From contig NZ_QGTS01000006.1 in the NCBI RefSeq assembly GCF_003182475.1, positions 303,714-367,713 of the forward strand: a stretch of DNA of 64,000 bases, in the 5' to 3' direction. The notes below the pieces were generated by a model. The model saw only the letters and a list, made by a program, of their open reading frames with translations, was not told the DNA's origin and did not search any database. The stretch is from Mangrovibacter plantisponsor (GTDB taxonomy: Bacteria; Pseudomonadota; Gammaproteobacteria; Enterobacterales; Enterobacteriaceae). Shown in pieces: positions 30,117 through 40,440 of the stretch (position 1 is its first letter; each line of letters starts with the position of its first letter). Both the position numbers and the translations under genes were made by a program.

Positions 30117-31058
30117 TCAGCGCGTTAATAACCAGCGAGCTGTATGCTCATCGGTAACCAGGCCGTTAACCCAGCCCCCTTTCAGCGCGGCTAAAATCGC
30201 CGGGCGTTTGTAATCGCCACAGGCCACACCAATACGCGGGCAGGGATTGTTGCGAATATCATAACTGGTTATCAACTGGTTGATTTCACTGTTAACAACA
30301 TTGCCATTGGCATCAATAAACCGCCCCAGGATCTCACCGACAGAGCCCAGTGCTGTTAGTTCATCCAGTTGCGCCCGGTTAATAAACCCGTCTTTATAAA
30401 TTGGGCTTTGCTCACCTAAAGGCCCCACGCCAACAAAAATAACGTCCGACAGGTTGGCTAACTCGCTCACGTTATTAAACAAGCGGCTTGAGCACCACAT
30501 TGCGTGTTCATCATTGGTTTGTGCATAGCGCGGTGCCGGCCACTGAGAATATTTGGCTTCCAGTTTACGCGCCAGCAGCAAGGGCACATCGTCGTAATAA
30601 TTACACTGGCCGTTTTCATCCATGGCACTAATCAACGCAACACAGCGGGCGTTCTTACAATTAAAATCAATGCGCTGAATGGTTTTTTTCAGGGTAAACC
30701 CCGAGCCAATACCAATAATCTTCGGTGTATCGGCCCGCAGAAAACGGGACATCACCTGGTAACAGCCAAATGCCACGCTATCGAGAAGGCTGTCTTCGCT
30801 GTAGACCGGCACAATATTGCATTCATGCAACTGGTACTTTTCCTGCAACAACTGCGCATAATCAAGGCAGTTCGCCACCGGATGGTGCAGACCAATGGAA
30901 ACAATACCCTCTTCTTTCGCCGCAGCGATCAGGCGCTGGACGACCGGCCTTGAAGTCCCTAACAGGGTAGCTATTTCACTCTGATTCTGCCCGGCAATGT
31001 AGTACATCCAAGCCGCACGCACTTTTTGGTCCAGCCTGGCATCGTCTTCTTTGCTCAC
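30117..31058 (-). CDS. SorC/DeoR-family sugar-binding regulator of the arabinitol genes
   Basis: 313 aa from GTG 31058 (MSKEDDARLDQKVRAAW), which has AGGCAGGGA just upstream; an ATG at 31091 is the alternative. HTH near 17-40 (QNQSEIATLLGTSRPVVQRL), then a large sugar-phosphate-binding domain (IIGIGSGFTLKKTIQ; ending LVTDEHTARWLL). Divergent from the dehydrogenase gene across a 219-base region, so it most likely controls the arabinitol genes, like DalR; control of the PTS operon behind it is also possible. Confidence 0.83.
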   Translation of the reverse strand: MSKEDDARLDQKVRAAWMYYIAGQNQSEIATLLGTSRPVVQRLIAAAKEEGIVSIGLHHPVANCLDYAQLLQEKYQLHECNIVPVYSEDSLLDSVAFGCYQVMSRFLRADTPKIIGIGSGFTLKKTIQRIDFNCKNARCVALISAMDENGQCNYYDDVPLLLARKLEAKYSQWPAPRYAQTNDEHAMWCSSRLFNNVSELANLSDVIFVGVGPLGEQSPIYKDGFINRAQLDELTALGSVGEILGRFIDANGNVVNSEINQLITSYDIRNNPCPRIGVACGDYKRPAILAALKGGWVNGLVTDEHTARWLLTR

Positions 31059-31223
31059 GTTTCCCTGCCTTATTCCTGCGCCTGCGGGCATTTTACCCCA
31101 GGCAATACCCGCATTCTGGCGGGAAGATCATAGCGAGGCAAGTACTCTTGCCATAATTAGATGCACATTATTGGTCATTTGTATTTTGTTTGGTCTTTTG
31201 CTCTTTTGTGATCTATAGCTCTA

Positions 31224-31237
31224 CAATTGATCAAATG
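31224..31237. promoter_or_regulatory. Candidate operator in the divergent arabinitol promoter
   Basis: CAATTGATCAAATG contains the palindrome TTGATCAA and sits 40 bases before the dehydrogenase start. TTGGTC occurs twice just upstream (about 31170 and 31190). Possible binding elements of the SorC-type regulator. Confidence 0.35.
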
Positions 31238-31277
31238 TTTAAATAGAGTGGACCCACACCTTAATGGAGAACAGAGC

Positions 31278-32645
31278 ATGAACAATCAATTCACATGGCT
31301 TCATATCGGTTTGGGTTCTTTTCATCGTGCACATCAGGCCTGGTACCTGCACAGCCTGATTGCCGCAGGCGATAACCGCTGGCACATTGCCGCCGGGAAC
31401 ATCCGCCCTGATTCAGAAAACGTACTTCAGGCACTGAAAGCGCAGAATGGCCGTTATGTCCTGGAAACCGTCAGCCCGGAAGGGGAAAGAAAATACGAAG
31501 AAATCACCGCTATTCAGAAACTCATTCCCTGGCAGGAAAACCTCCAGCCACTGATTGACGAAGGGGCGAAATCCGCAACCAAAGTGATTGCATTTACTGT
31601 CACAGAGGGTGGGTATTACCTGAATACCCAGCACCAACTGGATACCAGCAACCCGGATTTAGCGGCAGACCTGCAAGGCGCCTGCAAAACGATTTACGGC
31701 ACCATTACCCGCATTCTTGAAACGCGCATGGCCGCGCAGGCAGGCCCGTTAACCCTGCTGTGCTGCGATAACGTCCGCCATAATGGCGAGCGCTTTCATG
31801 GTGGGTTAATCGAATTCTTACAACAGACAGGCAAGCAGGCCGTGATTGACTGGATGACAGCCAACACCACCAGCCCGAATACCATGGTGGACCGTATCAC
31901 ACCACGCCCGGCACCAGACCTGCCGGCCCGTATCAAAGAAAAAACAGGTATTGATGACAAAGCCCCGGTAATGGGTGAAACCTTTATTCAGTGGGTGGTG
32001 GAAGATAACTTCCGCGATGCCCGGCCAGCGCTGGAAAACGTCGGTGTTGAACTGGTGTCTTCCGTTATTCCTTACGAAGAAGCCAAAATCCGCATTCTTA
32101 ACTCATCCCACAGCTGCATTGCCTGGGCAGGTACGTTAATCGGCCAGCAATATATCCATGAAAGCACCCAGACCGATTTTATCTATGCCATTGCAAACCG
32201 TTATGTCACCGAAGATGTCATCCCCTGCCTTGGCGATAACGGCATTGACCTTGCCAGTTACCGCGATGTAGTGCTTAACCGCTTTACTAACCCGTATATT
32301 CAGGATACCAACCAGCGTGTTGCCGCAGACGGTTTCTCAAAAATCCCGGCGATGATCACGCCAACGCTGCTGGAATGCTACCAGCGTGGAACCACCCCGG
32401 ATGCCACCGCAATGCTGCCTGCCCTGTTCTTCGTGTTTATGGAGCAATGGCACAACGGCACGCTGCCTTATGAATACCAGGACGGCATTCTGGATGCCCC
32501 TGCCGTGCATGCCATGTTCAACACGGCCGACCCAATTGCTGTTTATGCCAGCAACAAAGCACTGTTTGGTGAACTGGCCTCACGCGCCGACTTCGCTGCG
32601 CTGTTACGCGCAAAAATTGCCGCTGTATACACGCTGATTCAGTGA
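31278..32645 (+). CDS. dalD: D-arabinitol 4-dehydrogenase
   Basis: 455 aa long-chain polyol dehydrogenase oxidising D-arabinitol to D-xylulose with NAD+. Starts [20 protein letters not shown], as in Klebsiella DalD (Rossmann GLGSFHRAH), with the catalytic-lysine region in [10 protein letters not shown] and [18 protein letters not shown] precedes ATG 31278. First gene of the dal operon, 9 bases before the kinase gene. Confidence 0.92.
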   Translation: MNNQFTWLHIGLGSFHRAHQAWYLHSLIAAGDNRWHIAAGNIRPDSENVLQALKAQNGRYVLETVSPEGERKYEEITAIQKLIPWQENLQPLIDEGAKSATKVIAFTVTEGGYYLNTQHQLDTSNPDLAADLQGACKTIYGTITRILETRMAAQAGPLTLLCCDNVRHNGERFHGGLIEFLQQTGKQAVIDWMTANTTSPNTMVDRITPRPAPDLPARIKEKTGIDDKAPVMGETFIQWVVEDNFRDARPALENVGVELVSSVIPYEEAKIRILNSSHSCIAWAGTLIGQQYIHESTQTDFIYAIANRYVTEDVIPCLGDNGIDLASYRDVVLNRFTNPYIQDTNQRVAADGFSKIPAMITPTLLECYQRGTTPDATAMLPALFFVFMEQWHNGTLPYEYQDGILDAPAVHAMFNTADPIAVYASNKALFGELASRADFAALLRAKIAAVYTLIQ

Positions 32646-32654
32646 GGGATGACT

Positions 32655-34118
32655 ATGTACTTAGGCATTGATCTTGGCACATCTGAAGTGAAAGCACTGG
32701 TCATTGACGACAACTACCATGTTGTTGCCACCCACAGTGCGCCACTGAGCATCCAGCGCCCGCACCCGCACTGGTCTGAACAAGCTCCACAGGCCTGGTG
32801 GGAAGCCACAGACTATTTAATGGCGACACTGAAAGAGAAATGCGGCCAGCACTGGTCGGCCATTAAAGCGATTGGTTTATCCGGGCAAATGCATGGCGCA
32901 GTGCTGCTGGATGACCAGGGCGAAGTGATTCGGCCAGCGATTTTATGGAACGACACCCGCTGTGCACAGGAGTGCGCAGAGCTGGAAGAAATTGCGCCGG
33001 AACTCCACACCATTGCCGGTAACCTGGCAATGCCGGGGTTTACCGCACCCAAGCTGCTTTGGGTTCGCCGCCATGAAAGCGACAACTTTAACCGCACAGC
33101 AACAGTGCTGCTGCCGAAAGATTATCTGCGCTTCAAAATGACAGGCAAGAAAGTCTCCGATATGTCTGACGCCGCAGGCACTCTGTGGCTGGATGTAGCC
33201 AAACGAGACTGGTCAGACACCCTGCTGGAGAAATGTGGGTTGTCGCGCAGCAATATGCCGGAACTGGTGGAAGGTTGTGCGGTGTCGGCAACACTGGCAC
33301 CAGACATTGCACAGCGCTGGGGGCTGAATGCTTCAGTAGTGGTTGCCGGTGGTGGTGGCGATAACGCGGTCAGCGCGATTGGTGTTGGCGCGGTCTCCCC
33401 GGGGGATGCGTTTATCTCCCTGGGTACTTCCGGCGTTCTGTTTGTGGTAACCGACGCCTACCGCCCCGCGCCACAATCGGCGGTACACGCCTTTTGCCAT
33501 GTGCTGCCCAATTTATGGCACCAGATGAGTGTGATGCTGAGTGCCGCCAGTTGTCTGCAGTGGTTTTGCCGCCTGACAGGCACCACTGAAACGGCACTGC
33601 TGGAAGAAATAGAACAGTTAAGCGATAGCGACAAAGCCCATGCGCCGCTGTTCCTGCCTTACCTTTCTGGCGAGCGCACACCCCATAACGACCCGAACGC
33701 CCGCGGCCTGTTCTGGGGGCTAACCCATGCCAGCCTGCGCGCGCAAATGGGCTATGCCGTTCTGGAGGGCGTGAGCTTCGGGATTGCCGACGGCCTGCGA
33801 GTGCTGCAGGAAAGCGGCACTGATATTACGCAATGCTCATTAGTTGGCGGCGGTGCCCGCAGCCCATTCTGGGCGCAACTTCTGGCAGACATTCTTGCCA
33901 TGCCGGTTGTCACCCACAAAGGTGGTGAAACCGGCGGTGCTCTGGGCGCGGCCCGGCTGGCCTGCCTTGCCGCAGGTAAACCTATGGCAGAGGTGTGCAC
34001 CAAACCTGAAATCTACAAAACCTGGCAAGCGAACCCTGAGCGCCACCAGACACTAATGGAACGCTATAAACAATTCGCTGCTCTGTACCAAAACGACATT
34101 ACTTACCGTACTCATTAA
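32655..34118 (+). CDS. dalK: D-xylulokinase
   Basis: 487 aa FGGY kinase making D-xylulose-5-phosphate for the pentose phosphate pathway. It has MYLGIDLGTSEVKALV at the start, GLSGQMHGAVLLD, LWNDTR, and a C-terminal GGARSPFWAQLLAD ATP-binding segment. ATG 32655 is preferred to ATG 32649 because the GAGGG ribosome site ends directly before the latter. Coupled to dalD. Confidence 0.92.
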   Translation: MYLGIDLGTSEVKALVIDDNYHVVATHSAPLSIQRPHPHWSEQAPQAWWEATDYLMATLKEKCGQHWSAIKAIGLSGQMHGAVLLDDQGEVIRPAILWNDTRCAQECAELEEIAPELHTIAGNLAMPGFTAPKLLWVRRHESDNFNRTATVLLPKDYLRFKMTGKKVSDMSDAAGTLWLDVAKRDWSDTLLEKCGLSRSNMPELVEGCAVSATLAPDIAQRWGLNASVVVAGGGGDNAVSAIGVGAVSPGDAFISLGTSGVLFVVTDAYRPAPQSAVHAFCHVLPNLWHQMSVMLSAASCLQWFCRLTGTTETALLEEIEQLSDSDKAHAPLFLPYLSGERTPHNDPNARGLFWGLTHASLRAQMGYAVLEGVSFGIADGLRVLQESGTDITQCSLVGGGARSPFWAQLLADILAMPVVTHKGGETGGALGAARLACLAAGKPMAEVCTKPEIYKTWQANPERHQTLMERYKQFAALYQNDITYRTH

Positions 34119-34134
34119 TTTTAATAACAAAACC

Positions 34135-34153
34135 CTCCGGCCCTGCGCCGGAG
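34135..34153 (+). terminator. Hairpin between dalK and dalT
   Basis: CTCCGGC / GCCGGAG, 7-bp stem, 5-base loop, no T-run. Likely a processing or stabilising hairpin that lowers dalT transcript. Confidence 0.45.
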
Positions 34154-34185
34154 CGGTTCCACTGTACCCTGAATACGAGGTCATT

Positions 34186-35463
34186 ATGTCTGTAACCAAC
34201 AAGCAGTGGCTGGGATTGCCTCTGAACCTGATATGGGGTTATATCGCTATCGCCTTCTTCATGACGGGAGATGGCTTCGAACTGGCGTTTTTATCCCACT
34301 ACATTAAAGAATTAGGCTTTTCACCGGCTGAAGCCTCTTTTGCTTTCACTCTCTATGGCCTTGCAGCCGCCCTTGCTGCATGGGTGTCTGGCGTGGTGGC
34401 TGAAATTATTACCCCACAAAAAACCATGCTGATTGGCTTTTTGATGTGGTGCGTATTCCATGTCCTGTTCCTGGTGTTTGGCCTGGGGCGTGCGAATTAC
34501 GCCATGATCCTGCTGTTCTACGGCATTCGTGGTTTCGCTTACCCTCTGTTCCTGTATTCGTTTATTGTCGCCATTATTCATAACGTGAAGAGCGACAGCG
34601 CCAGCTCAGCGATTGGCTGGTTCTGGGCGGTGTATTCCATTGGTATTGGTGTGTTTGGTAGTTATATTCCGAGCTTCACCATCCCGCATATTGGCGAACT
34701 GGGGACATTGTGGCTGGCGCTGGCGTTTTGTGTTACTGGCGGGGTTATCGCGCAGATTTCACTGCGCCACATTGCCACACCACGCCATATGCAAAACCTC
34801 ACCACGCGGCAAAAATTCAGTGAGCTCACCCGTGCCGTGACGCTGATTTACAGTAACCGCAATATTCTGCTGTCCTGCATGGTGAGGATTATCAATACCC
34901 TGTCGCTGTTTGGTTTCGCCGTCATCATGCCAATGATGTTTGTCGACCAACTCGGCTTTACCACGTCTGAATGGCTCCAGGTCTGGGCTGTCTTTTTCTT
35001 CACCACGATTTTCTCCAACGTGTTCTGGGGCGTTGTGTCTGAAAAAATGGGCTGGATAAAAGTGGTGCGCTGGTTTGGCTGCATTGGTATGGCGATCTCC
35101 AGCCTGGCGTTTTATTACATCCCCCAGCATTTTGGGCATAACTTTGCCATGGCGTTAATTCCGGCAATTGCGCTGGGCATTTTTGTGGCGGCATTTGTTC
35201 CCATGGCAGCGGTATTCCCGGCGCTGGAACCTAACCACAAAGGCGCGGCTATTTCGGTTTATAACTTATCTGCCGGGACATCCAACTTCCTGGCCCCAGC
35301 CATTGCCGTGCTGCTGCTGCCCCACTTCAGTACCATTGGTGTAGTGATTGCCTACACCGTGCTGTATATCGTCGCGTTTTTCATCTGCCCATTCATTCAC
35401 GTTGAACAGCCCGGTTTTAGCACTAAACCGGAATGTGCGGCAGAAAGCGCGCAATTGTCGTAA
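34186..35463 (+). CDS. dalT: D-arabinitol/pentitol MFS transporter
   Basis: 425 aa with 12 hydrophobic helices, pentitol proton-symporter type (RbtT/DalT relatives): MSVTNKQWLGLPLNLIWGYI and FFMTGDGFELAFLSHYI. Brings free D-arabinitol into the cell for DalD. Third gene of the dal cluster, with its own Shine-Dalgarno. Confidence 0.9.
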   Translation: MSVTNKQWLGLPLNLIWGYIAIAFFMTGDGFELAFLSHYIKELGFSPAEASFAFTLYGLAAALAAWVSGVVAEIITPQKTMLIGFLMWCVFHVLFLVFGLGRANYAMILLFYGIRGFAYPLFLYSFIVAIIHNVKSDSASSAIGWFWAVYSIGIGVFGSYIPSFTIPHIGELGTLWLALAFCVTGGVIAQISLRHIATPRHMQNLTTRQKFSELTRAVTLIYSNRNILLSCMVRIINTLSLFGFAVIMPMMFVDQLGFTTSEWLQVWAVFFFTTIFSNVFWGVVSEKMGWIKVVRWFGCIGMAISSLAFYYIPQHFGHNFAMALIPAIALGIFVAAFVPMAAVFPALEPNHKGAAISVYNLSAGTSNFLAPAIAVLLLPHFSTIGVVIAYTVLYIVAFFICPFIHVEQPGFSTKPECAAESAQLS

Positions 35464-35508
35464 ACAACCGGGCTGGCGGGCAGCCGCCAGCCAGCAAGAG
35501 AGGTAAAA

Positions 35509-36171
35509 ATGAAGGTGAAAGCGGTTATTTTTGATATGGATGGTGTGATTATTGATTCTGAACCGTTCTGGCAACAGGCACAAATCACGGCACTTGCGGC
35601 ATACCAGGTCCAGGCCACGGTTGCGCAATGCGAAGCCCTGACAAAAGGCAAACGGCTGGATGAAATCGCCAGGGTGTGGTGCCAGTATTTCAACTTGCCC
35701 ACCCGGTCAGGGCAACTGGAACAGGCCATTTTGCACCATGTCACCACATTAATTGCCGCTAACGGTAAACCTTTGCCTGGCGTCGAAGCGACATTACGCG
35801 CCTTGCAGCAAAGAAACTGCCGCATCGCTTTAGCCACTTCATCTTCGCACCAGGTTATTGATGCCGTGTTCGATAAACTGCAACTGAGCCACTATTTTGA
35901 AGTGGTGTCCAGTGCCGATAACGAACCGCGCGGTAAACCAGACCCGGCAGTTTACCTCTCTACCGCACGCAAACTTTCACTGCCCGCCGCAGAGTGCCTG
36001 GTGGTGGAAGACAGCCTGAATGGTTTCCGGGCTGCACAGGCTGCCGGAATGGCAGTATGTGTAGTGACGCCCGGCTGCCACCAGCCTGATTTCCAGGGTG
36101 CAGCCGGGTGTTACTCTTCATTGGCGGAGATGCTGGCAGCACTGCCAGTGCCAGCTACCCAGCCAGCATAA
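35509..36171 (+). CDS. HAD phosphatase, hexitol-phosphatase (YniC/HxpB)-like
   Basis: 220 aa. HAD motifs I DMDGVIIDSEP, II ATSSS, III GKPD, IV VVEDSLNGFRAA; cap type 1. Closest familiar relatives are YniC/HxpB and YfbT, which remove phosphate from sugar and polyol phosphates. 45 bases after dalT on the same strand. Probably detoxifies pentitol phosphates formed by side reactions or PTS import. Confidence 0.83.
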   Translation: MKVKAVIFDMDGVIIDSEPFWQQAQITALAAYQVQATVAQCEALTKGKRLDEIARVWCQYFNLPTRSGQLEQAILHHVTTLIAANGKPLPGVEATLRALQQRNCRIALATSSSHQVIDAVFDKLQLSHYFEVVSSADNEPRGKPDPAVYLSTARKLSLPAAECLVVEDSLNGFRAAQAAGMAVCVVTPGCHQPDFQGAAGCYSSLAEMLAALPVPATQPA

Positions 36172-36191
36172 CCTGCCGGTTTTCTGAATAC

Positions 36192-36253
36192 GTAAGCGCA
36201 AACATTCCGGGAGATAAACGGTCTGTTCTTTCCTTGTTTGCGCTTACTTTTTT
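36192..36253 (+). terminator. Terminator of the dal cluster
   Basis: GTAAGCGCAAACA / TGTTTGCGCTTAC, 13-bp perfect stem with a 30-base loop, followed directly by six T. Separates the dal cluster from the convergent HlyD-type gene. Confidence 0.78.
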
Positions 36254-36261
36254 AGCAGCAG

Positions 36262-37404
36262 CTAGTGGTCCAGAAAGACGTAGTTTTCCCAGCTTTTCAT
36301 GCGGATCAGGATCTTACGCATTAAAGAGAGCTCTTCAAAATGGCCGGAATAGACTGCCACTTCCACCTGGGAACCCTGGGGCAGGTCATATTGCGCCAGC
36401 CGCGGGTCTGTTGCCCTGACCGTGACCAGAACACGCCCCTGGCCCTGTAAATCTGCCGTGGTCAGCAGGCGGCCCTGCCCCTGGAACTGGCCTTCACCCA
36501 TCGCGGGCAAGACACCGAGCACTTCACCGTGAAACACGGTACCCGGAATTGACGGGAACAACAGCTCTGCTTCGTAACCGGGTTTAATGCGCTGAATGGA
36601 GTTCTGGCGGAACGCGGCAACATAAGTGGGTAATTCCCCCGGCTCTTTAGGCACAAATGTCATTACTGGAGCCATCCCCAGGGCAGTTGACATCACACCT
36701 GGGCGCAGGCCCACCATAGTGACGTAGCCATCAGAAGGCGCACGCACCACCGTACTTTCCAGGTTGAATTCGGCGTTACGCAACTGCGCCATCAGTGAAG
36801 CGACTTTCGAGTTTTCGCCATCCACCACAGAATTGAGTGAGTTCTGTGCCTGTTGTACCGCAGCCTGTTCTGCTGCCACTGTTGCCTCTGCTGCTTTCCA
36901 GGTTTGCAGGCGGGTATCCACTTCCTGGTCCGAAAACGCACCTTTCTTGTGGCCCTGAGCATAACGGGCATATTCCCGTTTTGCCTGGTCGCGGTCGGCA
37001 ATGGCTTTATTCAGATCCGCTTTTGCCTGGTTCAGGCCGGAATCCAGCGAAAGGGCATTCTGGCTGGCGTCTTTAATTTGCGCACGGAGATCATCCACCC
37101 GGTTCTGGAAAGGTTCCGGGTCAATACGAAACAGCACATCGCCTTTATGCAACATCACATTCGGCGTTACCGGTACATCAGTTACCCGCCCGCGCACCTG
37201 AGAAACAATGGGAATGGTGCGGTAGGCTTCTTTGCCAATATCGCTGAAGGGGTAGTTGTAATTCATAATCAGCACAATCAGGCCAAGAAAAACACCTCCG
37301 CCTAATACTGCCGTGGGCACAGTCCATTTATTTAACGGGATGCGAAAAATCTTGAACACCGCAACACAAAGTGCGGCATAAGAAAGCAGTAACAATGTTT
37401 CCAT
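36262..37404 (-). CDS. HlyD-family membrane fusion protein (YibH-like)
   Basis: 380 aa. One membrane anchor (about 30-50), a biotinyl-lipoyl-like domain, a long coiled-coil hairpin (about 115-210) and beta-barrel domain. Two N-terminal hydrophobic stretches and co-occurrence with a DUF3302 gene fit YibH/YiaV of E. coli. It probably spans the periplasm as part of an efflux or export complex; no pump gene is adjacent. Confidence 0.82.
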   Translation of the reverse strand: METLLLLSYAALCVAVFKIFRIPLNKWTVPTAVLGGGVFLGLIVLIMNYNYPFSDIGKEAYRTIPIVSQVRGRVTDVPVTPNVMLHKGDVLFRIDPEPFQNRVDDLRAQIKDASQNALSLDSGLNQAKADLNKAIADRDQAKREYARYAQGHKKGAFSDQEVDTRLQTWKAAEATVAAEQAAVQQAQNSLNSVVDGENSKVASLMAQLRNAEFNLESTVVRAPSDGYVTMVGLRPGVMSTALGMAPVMTFVPKEPGELPTYVAAFRQNSIQRIKPGYEAELLFPSIPGTVFHGEVLGVLPAMGEGQFQGQGRLLTTADLQGQGRVLVTVRATDPRLAQYDLPQGSQVEVAVYSGHFEELSLMRKILIRMKSWENYVFLDH

Positions 37405-37805
37405 TATTTTTCCTCCTGCGAACTGGCCAGCACTTCTTGCACTACGGGTACTACTTCGGGTACTGGCTCAGGAGGTTTTTTTAACTGGGTAATCTCTTGC
37501 TGAAGCTGCTCTATTTGCGTGGTAAGCACGCTAAGATGGTGCTGGATATCATGCTGTTCTTGCTCAATTTTCTGAATACCCCAACCCCTGTCTTCCCGCC
37601 ACAGGGTGGCCCAAATCCACAGGAATGGCCATAACACATGCAGAGTGAACAAACTTACCCATCCGGCATAATGAATAGCATCCTGATGGGGATGATTGCG
37701 TTTTTTGGCTATTTCATAAGGAATATCGTGAATGGCAATGATCCCGTAAAACAAAATCAACACCACCACTACCAGCATTACCAATGCAACATAGTCCAGC
37801 GTCAT
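37404..37805 (-). CDS. DUF3302 inner-membrane protein (YibI/YiaW-like)
   Basis: 133 aa. Two membrane spans (about 5-23 and 50-68), the family-like IPYEIAKKRNHPHQDAIHYAGWVSLF, then a cytoplasmic coiled coil and proline-rich tail. Shares one base with the HlyD-type start. The yibI-yibH gene pair is conserved in enterics; function unknown. Confidence 0.85.
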   Translation of the reverse strand: MTLDYVALVMLVVVVLILFYGIIAIHDIPYEIAKKRNHPHQDAIHYAGWVSLFTLHVLWPFLWIWATLWREDRGWGIQKIEQEQHDIQHHLSVLTTQIEQLQQEITQLKKPPEPVPEVVPVVQEVLASSQEEK

Positions 37806-38071
37806 GAGTTTTGCTCCCAGCGGAAAATAACTTCTGCCTGGTCATCGCCAGAAAAAGATATTTTCAATTTTTTTCAAAATATTAGCTCAAAGCCCGGTTA
37901 TATTTTCTCATTCAGGTTGTGAAATAATTCGCCAGGGGGCAACAACCTGATTAATTTGAGCTTATGCAGGGAAATGGGGTTACGCCAGTTCAAATGAGAT
38001 ATTTCTCAACAACTAATAAAAAATGGCAAAAAGGTGGGATAGCGCAAGAAAAAAACGAGGAAAAAAACCGG

Positions 38072-38275
38072 TTACTTTGCTTCTTTTGTATTGCAGGTGG
38101 TATTGCCTCCCTCTTCCTGAACAGCCTTTTCACCGGGTTGCATCTGGATAACGGGTATTTTGCGAAATGGTGCACCGCGCAATGTTTTGCGCTCTGCTTT
38201 TTTGCGGTCACGCAGATACAAAAAATCACAAACCATAGAGGAGACATCAACTAATAGACTGATAATATTCAACAT
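38072..38275 (-). CDS. Small protein, 67 aa
   Basis: Begins MLNIISLLVDVSSMVCDFLY after an unusually strong Shine-Dalgarno (AAAGGAGAGAGGAG). It has a short hydrophobic N-terminus, then a basic stretch RDRKKAERK. Not recognised. The opposite strand also has a 96-codon frame (37964-38254) without a comparable ribosome site, so the minus-strand gene is preferred. Confidence 0.5.
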   Translation of the reverse strand: MLNIISLLVDVSSMVCDFLYLRDRKKAERKTLRGAPFRKIPVIQMQPGEKAVQEEGGNTTCNTKEAK

Positions 38276-38584
38276 TCTCCTCTCTCCTTTATCCCGTACC
38301 AGCGAATTCAAACACAGCTAATAATAAATTGGCGCAGCTGCAGCATGCCCCCACTAAAAATGGTGGGGCTATAGCCAGAATCAGGGCGCAAATGGCGCGT
38401 TATGTTACCCATTGTTGGTAACCCAAAATCGTTATACTGTGTAGGGATCTCCCTAAGGGAAATGCTTTCTGAAGTGCTGTCACGATATGCGAAGTCAGCG
38501 ACGAAAATACGCCGCAAACTGAACTAATCTTCCTGATGGAGGACTGCACGTTTTACATACAGCCCGGCTATAAGGAACATCATC

Positions 38585-38998
38585 ATGGCGACACGTAATT
38601 ACCGGCTTAATAATGACAAGCCCCAGGAGCAAACAAGCGCTTTGGATGGGCAGTCGCACAGGGCCGCACGGGCGCTGGATTCCTGGCGTTTAAAGTTTGA
38701 CAATATTGCGTTGAGCAAATGTGGCGGAATGTCTCTGGAAAGTGCGCGCCAGCATGCTGCAGAGGTTTTTCCAATGCTGAAATTACGCTGGCATAGCCAC
38801 AATGATGACCATGTGGACTGCAACGATATTCTTTCCCAACTTCATACCCGGGCAGATATTGTGCAGTTGATTATTATGTCTATCAACGTGGCGCAACACG
38901 CCATAATGACTCACGGATTATTTTCCACTGAAGCAGAAGCGCGCCTGTATTTAATGGGCCGGATAATGGATCACTACCGGGTGCCGCACCGTTTATAA
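38585..38998 (+). CDS. Hypothetical protein, 137 aa
   Basis: Not recognised. AAGGA precedes ATG 38585. Soluble, helical, with many His and Asp residues in the middle (HSHNDDHVDCND). The upstream 250 bases hold a palindromic TCCCT-AA-GGGA and possible -10 elements, so it has its own promoter. Stands alone between the DUF3302/small-protein unit and yjhX. Confidence 0.6.
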   Translation: MATRNYRLNNDKPQEQTSALDGQSHRAARALDSWRLKFDNIALSKCGGMSLESARQHAAEVFPMLKLRWHSHNDDHVDCNDILSQLHTRADIVQLIIMSINVAQHAIMTHGLFSTEAEARLYLMGRIMDHYRVPHRL

Positions 38999-39271
38999 CC
39001 TGGGCAGAGGTGGCTCAGGCATTTTTGTGTGTTAAACCACCTCCACTGTATTGCTGCACCGGGATCACATTATTCACGCCACTCTATTCCCATACAAAAA
39101 ACAGGTGTTACTATTCACCCGTTTTTCTTACCTAATCTCACCGAGGCTTTGATGCTGGAGAATGTAATCATCAGATAATCAGCTTGCTGGCTTTACCGCC
39201 ACTCTGGTTATCGCTGCGCTAAAACCTTACGCAAACACCTGCGGGTGTTGGCATGTTTTTGCACATGGTGA

Positions 39272-39544
<273 letters not shown>

Positions 39545-39554
39545 GGAGAGCACC

Positions 39555-40301
39555 ATGGATATCCCACGTATTTTCACGATTAGCGAAAGCGCTCACCGGA
39601 TCCATAACCCCTTTACCCCGGAGAAATATGCCCCCCCTGGCCAGGCGTTACGCCTGAAACCCGGCGACAAGGTACTTGACCTGGGCAGTGGCTCAGGCGA
39701 AATGCTGTGCACCTGGGCCCGGGACCACGCCATTACCGGCCTGGGTGTGGATATGAGCCAGCTATTCAGCCAGCAGGCCAGCCAGCGTGCCGAAGCACTT
39801 GGCGTCAGCCACGCGGTGCAGTTTATTCATAATGATGCCAGTGGCTTTGTGGCCAGTGAGCCGTTCGACGTGGCTGCCTGTATTGGTGCCACCTGGATTG
39901 GCGGCGGTATTTTTGGCACCCTGGCATTGCTGGAGAAAAGCCTGAAACCCGGCGGACTGCTGCTGGTTGGCGAGCCGTACTGGCGCCAGTTGCCGCCAAC
40001 AGAAACCATTGCCCGCGCCTGTGGTGCCACAGCACCGGGGGATTTTCTTACACTGCCAGAACTGGTTGCCTCATTCCGTTCACCTGGTTATGACCTGGTG
40101 GAAATGGTACTGGCAGACCAGGACGGCTGGGACAGGTATGAAGCGGCAAAATGGCTGACAATGCGCCGCTGGCTTGATGAAAACCCCGGTGATGACTTCG
40201 CAGCAGAAGTACGGGCTGAACTTAACGACGCCCCACTCCGCCACGTGGCATACACACGTGAATACCTGGGCTGGGGTGTGTTCGCCCTACAGGCTCGCTG
40301 A
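39555..40301 (+). CDS. yjhP: SAM-dependent methyltransferase YjhP
   Basis: 248 aa. The Rossmann motif VLDLGSGSGEM binds S-adenosylmethionine; the rest closely follows E. coli YjhP (MDIPRIFTISESAHRIHNPF; GEPYWRQLP). Substrate unknown. GAGGAG precedes ATG 39555. Forms a two-gene unit with yjhX. Confidence 0.87.
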   Translation: MDIPRIFTISESAHRIHNPFTPEKYAPPGQALRLKPGDKVLDLGSGSGEMLCTWARDHAITGLGVDMSQLFSQQASQRAEALGVSHAVQFIHNDASGFVASEPFDVAACIGATWIGGGIFGTLALLEKSLKPGGLLLVGEPYWRQLPPTETIARACGATAPGDFLTLPELVASFRSPGYDLVEMVLADQDGWDRYEAAKWLTMRRWLDENPGDDFAAEVRAELNDAPLRHVAYTREYLGWGVFALQAR

Positions 40302-40337
40302 TATTCATCAGCCCGCCGGGCAAACAGCAGTAAAAAC

Positions 40338-40380
40338 AAGGCCGGTATACCCAGCAGGGCAACCGGCCTTTTCTTATTTT
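40338..40380 (+). terminator. Terminator after yjhP
   Basis: AAGGCCGGT / ACCGGCCTT, 9-bp stem with a 15-base loop, followed by TTCTTATTTT. Confidence 0.75.
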
Positions 40381-40440
40381 GCTGGCGTTAAAGCTGAACA
40401 CGCCAGGTACTCAGGGTGATTTAACGCTATGGCAGTGGAT

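Noticed and set aside
37964..38254. 96-codon plus-strand membrane-like frame
   Set aside because: No ribosome site, and it is antisense to a frame with a strong one; frame composition looks like shadow coding.
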